In this document: piece by piece, positions 35,740 through 40,044 of the stretch
Position numbering within the stretch: position 1 is the first letter of the stretch
Layout: every line of letters starts with the position of its first letter
Assembly (NCBI GenBank): GCA_003693705.1
Contig: RBZT01000420.1
Coordinates: forward strand, 1 to 40,044
Source of the DNA: Polymyxa betae
Taxonomy: Eukaryota; Endomyxa; Phytomyxea; Plasmodiophorida; Plasmodiophoridae
DNA length: 40,044 nucleotides
Reading direction: 5' to 3'
Notes under the pieces: model-generated
Databases searched by the model: none
Told to the model about the DNA's origin: nothing
Seen by the model: only the letters and a program-made list of their open reading frames with translations
Made by a program: the position numbers and the translations under genes

Positions 35740-36096
35740 GGGCTCCGATCGGGTCGATTCGGGTAGAGCCCGAATCAGTTCTAACACTCTTTTCTGTAAT
35801 AGATAAGATCCCATTAGTGATTGTTTTTCCAAACATCAACGCATTCAAACCCTCCGGCCTAGAGAGTGTCGTCGAAATCCAATTATATCCCGTCCGGTGT
35901 TGAAAATACACTCAGCAGAAACGGGAGACCACGGCATAGAAATAATCCAGGGAATGACAATGAGGGCAACCACAGTCAATAAAGACTTCTGACAACGTTT
36001 CTATAATTTTCAGGTCGGGAATTTACAGCCTTCAACTCGAACCCGAACTGACCCGAATTCGGGTTTTCGGGTTGTACCCGAACCCGATCGGAGCCC
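35740..36096. mobile_element. Short element bounded by inverted repeats
   Basis: The 15 bp GGGCTCCGATCGGGT at 35740-35754 returns as an exact reverse complement at 36082-36096. Looser similarity continues inward (both arms carry further TCGGGT/ACCCGA motifs, 35755-35776 and 36032-36081). The interior of about 330 bp has only a shadow-like frame. This looks like a non-autonomous, MITE-like DNA element or a foldback. A target-site duplication is not obvious. Confidence 0.55.
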
Positions 36097-36647
36097 TATT
36101 TTTACCTAGGCATGCTCGTTTAAATATATTAAAGAACTTATCAACAATTTAACCATTATCATGATCCAGCTGTAATTTCGATCTTATATAAGAGATTCCG
36201 ATGCTGTAAATTTCTTTCTGCAGTATTAATGATAATGTGTCTAGCTTGTGTTTGCTCTGCTTGATGTCCATCATCAATTTCCATTTTTTCCATTTTCCTG
36301 CCGACTGTTTGCTTGCACTGAAACAAAAGACCGATAATTAAAGTCGTTGGTCTCATTAACATGTACAATAAACATGAAACTGAGATCTTGCCTAGTGAGC
36401 GGCAGATATTATTCCTTTCTCGAAGTCGTAATAAACATGTCAAGGTTTCAAGGACATGCCAACCACTGTGCACACCATATTTAAACAGAAATGAATCAAT
36501 AATGCCAATTTCAAATCTCTAAAGCTGGCTTGGTAGATTCCGTCGCTCCAATAGTCGATGTTGATGCCCAGCTCTCATTGCCGATTTTAAGCAGTTACTC
36601 CCTTTTAACCAATGAGGTGAATTTATTCAAACGCACAAGACTGGTTA

Positions 36648-36687
36648 TCAACCAGCTGATTAAGAGGTCAACCAGCTGATTAAGAGG
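36648..36687. repeat. 20 bp tandem duplication
   Basis: The unit TCAACCAGCTGATTAAGAGG occurs twice head to tail (36648-36667 and 36668-36687), exact. It lies just downstream of the Ty3 gag fragment's broken 3' end. No function is apparent. Confidence 0.9.
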
Positions 36688-36768
36688 TGGTTGAAGTGCA
36701 GCAGATCGACTTTTTGTCAGGGATCGGGCAAGCAAAGGCCAAGTTTGATTACGTTACCAGGTGTTATG

Positions 36769-37296
36769 TTACCGGCAACGCAACTTCTTGTCCCGGCTAC
36801 GCACATTATAGAGAATGTTCTCAGCGAGTGTCATTAGGGACAATGGATTAGGATCACCAAAGGCTGCCTCCAATAAATGAATTACTGTTTCCACATCATT
36901 TAAACGAGGGTCCTGGGATTCAAGTAAAGGCGAAAACCATGTTAAAGCGGGACCACGAAGGAGCGTACCGAGAAGCCCGACTTTTAGAGAATCCAAATAG
37001 TATTGACGAGGCTGCAGTTGCCAAACCAGTCGGAGCTGGTTCAAGAATTCTCGTAAGGTTTTACGGTCACCGTAGTAAGGTTCGGGCAATTGAACTTTAG
37101 GTTCCGGTGCGAATGAATTACTGACTGATCGAGATTGTTCGTTCTGACGTAGTAGTTGTTGAATGAGATTTTGGGATTCGGACAGAGCTCGTTGAAGCTC
37201 GGCAATTTGCTCGTTAGGATCGGACATAGCGGACGGATACAAAGGGTGGAACTTTTTCCTTATTGAGTCCTTCAGACTGAGGGGCGCAATTTCCAT
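36769..37296 (-). pseudogene. Ty3/gypsy retrotransposon gag fragment
   Basis: An open 175-codon minus-strand frame whose natural start is the second Met (about 37227; MSDPNEQIAELQRAL). It opens with a coiled-coil stretch and then shows the Ty3-type gag pattern: LPEPYYGDRKTLREFLNQL, RQYYLDSLKVGLLGTLLRG, ALTWFSPLLE and LLEAAFGDPN. The frame ends soon after, without a zinc knuckle, protease or reverse transcriptase. It is therefore a truncated gag. An LTR could not be identified. A domesticated gag-like gene is possible, but the abrupt truncation argues for a remnant. Confidence 0.8.
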
Positions 37297-37455
37297 CTCC
37301 TTTTTATTTTAGGAGGTCGCCGACCTCCTTTTTTAAATAAGTAGATAAAGCGCTGTCACTCCGGAAAACCAAAAAGGACACGACCGTCTTCGAAGAAGGA
37401 GATATGGGATCATCGGATTCGGAAGATGATCTCGCTATTATCCAGGCTATTGTTA

Positions 37456-37535
37456 GCTGCCTCCAGTCCACTACGACAGTGCTTCTGGCTGATGGGCTGC
37501 CTCCAGTCCACTACGACAGTGCTTCTGGCTGATGG
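37456..37535. repeat. 40 bp tandem duplication inside the transposase
   Basis: The unit starting GCTGCCTCCAGTCCACTACG and ending GGCTGATGG is present twice, exactly (37456-37495 and 37496-37535). As 40 is not a multiple of three, it shifts the frame. The frame from ATG 37404 reads copy 1 as SCLQSTTTVLLADG; the downstream transposase frame reads copy 2 as the same residues. One copy is therefore the original. Confidence 0.95.
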
Positions 37536-37829
37536 GAGGAGATCGAAGCGAGCTAGGACCGATCAGGTTACTTTCCGAAATGAAACTTGGAAGAATGTTT
37601 ATTCAGCAGATGGAAACGGATGGTTTCATGCCAATTTGCGGATGAATCGCTGCTCTTTTGAATTCATCGCAGACCGCATAGAGTCTGCAGCATCCACTCT
37701 AGGTTTGAGTTTGCTTCCAGCTGAGAACGCGTGCATCGATTATAAGATGAAGCTTGCAATGACCATGGCGTACCTTGCACAGGAGTCGGGCTTCCAAAAG
37801 AGTCGCGCAATGTAATTACCTCGAGTAGG

Positions 37830-38653
37830 TCCTTGTCACCGGAGACGAGGCCTCTCACTGGTAGCAGTGGGCTGCGCCCCCCAAGAACGCACCACTGGCA
37901 GAGCGCAGCCCTGGCAACAGCCATGGCAAGACTCCACTGTGAGAGCGCAACCATGGCAACACCAGTCAGGCAACGCACCACTGGGACACAGTCAGCACCA
38001 GGGTCGGCCCCCAGTGGCAGAAGAATATATGGCCCAGCCCCAATATAAGATTCCTTATATAAGGCGCCTCTGGCGTCATAATTCAGTCATTCTGGTTGTC
38101 ACTGTGTTCTACTCACACCAAAATCATCTTTATGGAGGCGAGCGACTCTGCACTCTTTGGCGTGCCGGTCCCCCTACGCGCCACACTGGTCCTGATCATT
38201 AATGCCGTGATCCCCATCATCCTGAAGGCGGTCAAATCGGCGTTTAATACGCAACGGATTATTTATAATCTAGAGCGTGCGTCTGCTGCAACAATTGCTG
38301 CTGTCACTGCACCAGCAGTTGACATGTCGGACACTGACGGTACCGAGCAATGCCCATCTTCGTAGTTGGATATCTCGAGCACCTATGGGATCTTGTTGTT
38401 CTCACTACCCAAAAGCGGTACCCGCTTGATGGGCAAGGAAATTACACAACAGATCATCGCACGAACCACCCGGGAAATTATTGCTAATAGCCTGGGTCCT
38501 CTGCGAAAAGAACTCGATGAGCTTAATCGTATGATCCATCCCGACGGCGTCCGAAATCAACTACAGATGGAGGTTAGCCGTTCGGGACTGTTGGTTCCGC
38601 AGGAGCAACGGCTAGTTTATTTGGAGTTGCCAAAGCAACGGCTATTGTCCTGA
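37830..38653 (+). mobile_element. Probable insertion inside transposase intron 1
   Basis: The 804 nt intron is more than ten times the length of its neighbours. Its left half (37830-38030) is GC-rich with imperfect repeats built on CTGGCAAC, CCATGGCAAC and CACCACTGG, and is followed by two TATATAA/AATATAAG boxes (38042-38062). An ATG at 38132 opens a 77-codon frame (MEASDSALFGVPVPLRATL) closed by TAG at 38363-38365. The same frame stays open for almost 100 further codons, to 38653, past the splice acceptor. This looks like the promoter and first ORF of a foreign element, but no family is recognised, and neither target-site duplication nor terminal repeats are evident. Confidence 0.5.
38056..38062 (+). 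promoter_or_regulatory. TATA box-like site
   Basis: A TATATAA motif lies about 70 bp before the ATG at 38132 and just after the GC-rich repeat block. Spacing suits a Pol II promoter with a short leader. A weaker AATATAAG lies at 38042-38049. Confidence 0.45.
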
Positions 38654-39567
38654 TCAATAACATGATGGACGTTCTACAGAAGATGGCGCCATTGGTTGTT
38701 AAAGTTGGGACCTTTTGCTTGTTTTATTCCTGATCTGAAATTATTATTAGATGCCTGACAGAATAGATGAATGGACTGTTGTAGCTGATGGATCCGAAAA
38801 AATTCGTGGCTATCCAGATGTAGTAGGCGCCATTGACGGGACTTTGATAGAAGTTGAACGTCCACAATATCATGAAGGGTAAGATAGATCGTTTATTTCT
38901 GCTGTCGACTTCACAAACAAAATAATTGATTTTAATAAACTCAGATGGTATTGTAGAAAAGGATTTCCTGCAGTCAATATGCAGGCGATTGTCGATAGTC
39001 AAGCCAGATTCATGGATTATTCAATTCGACCAGGGTCTTGTAGTGACAAGAATCTGTGGAACATGTCCACGATCGGTCAGAGTATTGCACACATTATCCC
39101 TCGAGGAATGCATCTCGTGGGCGACGCAGGCTATTCTCTAACTAGCTCAATAATGATTCATATCCTATTGCAGAGGATTTGCCAAAGGACCAGTCCAAAT
39201 TCAATTATTTGCATTCCAGCACAAGGATTTGTGTTGAACGGGCATTCGGCTTACTGAAGGGACGGTGGAGAATATTGAAACGAGCCCTAAATATGAAATC
39301 CCCAGAGAGCATAGGGCGTACAGTAGTCTCTTGCATGGTTTTACACAATCTGACCATGGAGGCTAAAGATACTTTCAAAATTAAGAAGAGCGAAAGAGCT
39401 GACCCTTTCCGAGGACAGCATTCAAGATGGATCGATTGTCGTTTGGGGGATAAAGAGCATGCGAGATTCAAGCGGGAGCAAATCAAAGAGTACTTGATGA
39501 AAATCGATGTCCAAAAGCAAAGGCCAACTTAATGTTTAGAGCTCTGATGGAATGTATTTCTTAGGAA

Positions 39568-40044
39568 TTATTTGGCGAGTCTTTCTGCGATGGTATTGAG
39601 AGCAGATAACATTGATTGTAACAAGGCAGTCTGCTGACCGGATGTAGCCTGCTGCTCCGACTGTAAGTGCTCAAGCTTTGCTATGATCTTACCTTCGGCA
39701 GAAGCGACACTGTTTTTAGCTGAGCGCGCTGCTGCAAGCTCAGATATTGAAGCAGCAACGCTTACCATCCCAGATTCGACGCATTCGCCCAAGGTTTTCG
39801 GACCGTTGGGTTTTCTCTCCTTCTCTTTCAGGTCTTCCTGAGCCTGTGATTTAACAGGCACTGTCATGACCCTGTCCTGCAGTTCCTACATCCCGTCACA
39901 GTGTTTCGTCCCGTGAATCTAGCTACTGTAGTTGTATACCCGATCTCGATCGACTTCCTCCTCCTGACGTCTCGTCGAGCATTCCGTATCATCTAAGTTT
40001 GCCTCTCACCTACCTTCTCCTCCTCTTCCTCCTTTCTAATACAT
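39568..40044 (-). CDS. Coiled-coil protein, C-terminal exons; likely Harbinger accessory gene (partial)
   Basis: A minus-strand final exon, 39876-39568, is preceded by a good acceptor (CTGCAG) and joined by a GT-AG intron to an exon that begins at 40014 and leaves the window at 40044. The 102 C-terminal residues are charged at first (QEDLKEKERK), then helical with heptad-like Leu/Gln repeats to the end (LLQSMLSALNTIAERLAK). It converges tail to tail with the transposase, with only 35 bp between stops. In Harbinger elements a second Myb/SANT-like gene commonly lies opposite the transposase and ends in such a helix; the N-terminal domain that would prove this is outside the window. A host gene is the alternative. 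Confidence 0.6.

Larger units (their letters stand above)
37404..39532 (+). pseudogene. PIF/Harbinger transposase, intron-containing and broken
   Basis: DDE_Tnp_4-type transposase. Exon 1 starts at ATG 37404 and runs to 37811 (GWFHANLRMNRCSFEFI, then KLAMTMAYLAQESGF). Introns are 37812-38615 (804 nt), 38704-38750 (47 nt) and 38879-38944 (66 nt), all GT-AG and in phase; across intron 1 the sense resumes as LFGVAKATAIVLINN. The first catalytic Asp lies in VVGAIDGTLIEVERP (about 38830), the second in GDAGYSL (about 39120), and the Glu in RICVERAFGLLKGRWR (about 39240). Two lesions: an exact 40 bp tandem duplication (37456-37535) shifts exon 1 out of frame, and a frame change near 39160, between GDAGYSL and the Glu region, splits the last exon. 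The stop is TAA at 39530-39532. Confidence 0.88.

Noticed and set aside
37812-38615. LTR of the neighbouring Ty3 fragment inserted into Harbinger
   Set aside because: It begins with TG and has a TATA box as LTRs do, but there is no matching second LTR, no primer binding site and no visible target-site duplication, and the ends coincide with in-phase splice sites.
1-40044. CRISPR array, bacterial operon or defence island
   Set aside because: No regularly spaced direct repeats occur, and spliceosomal introns throughout mark this as eukaryotic nuclear DNA.

Overview
This 40 kb window is nuclear DNA from an intron-rich, gene-dense eukaryote. Most introns are canonical GT-AG and about 45-160 nt long; several genes have 3-31 exons. 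The best-supported genes are a full-length WDR90/POC16 homologue (centriole and flagellum), HOP2 (meiosis), a Na+/K+-type P-type ATPase, an SMP-domain (extended synaptotagmin/tricalbin-like) protein, RNF121 and a type II glutamine synthetase that reads more like the fungal than the animal form. Together these suggest a flagellated (zoosporic) fungus or another unicellular opisthokont. That is inference, not proof.

Layout. 34-105: tRNA-Arg(TCG). 647-2648 (-): GT61-type glycosyltransferase. 3652-11991 (-): WDR90/POC16, 31 exons, about 1736 aa, all exon phases consistent. 12342-12790 (-): unidentified exons. 13019-13090 (-): a second, identical tRNA-Arg(TCG). 13195-14496 (-): glutamine synthetase, 6 exons. 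15440-15521 (-): tRNA-Ser(CGA). 15897-17314 (-): HOP2 with a long charged N-terminal tail. 17756-18390 (+): unidentified exons. 18457-21362 (-): SMP/C2 lipid-transfer-like protein. 21635-22115: a stretch that looks coding on both strands. 22546-23053 (-): an unidentified 129 aa gene, divergent across about 1.5 kb from the Na+/K+-type ATPase at 24573-27998 (+). 28182-29619 (-): RNF121-like RING E3 ligase. 29650-30283 (-): unidentified gene.

From about 31.3 kb to the end the window is a transposon graveyard: a decayed MULE with FLYWCH-like finger (+), a Ty1/copia fragment (-), an inverted-repeat-bounded element, a Ty3/gypsy gag fragment (-), and a PIF/Harbinger transposase (+) with a likely accessory gene (-) running off the right end. 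The Harbinger gene is broken by an exact 40 bp tandem duplication and by a frameshift near its third catalytic region. Its first intron is swollen to 804 nt and carries a GC-rich, TATA-bearing promoter-like block and an ORF.

The host genes are mostly housekeeping and are not an operon or cluster. I found no convincing new biological system. The most interesting items are the material inside the Harbinger intron, the Glu-to-Gln change in the ATPase M4 ion-binding motif, and the tail on HOP2.
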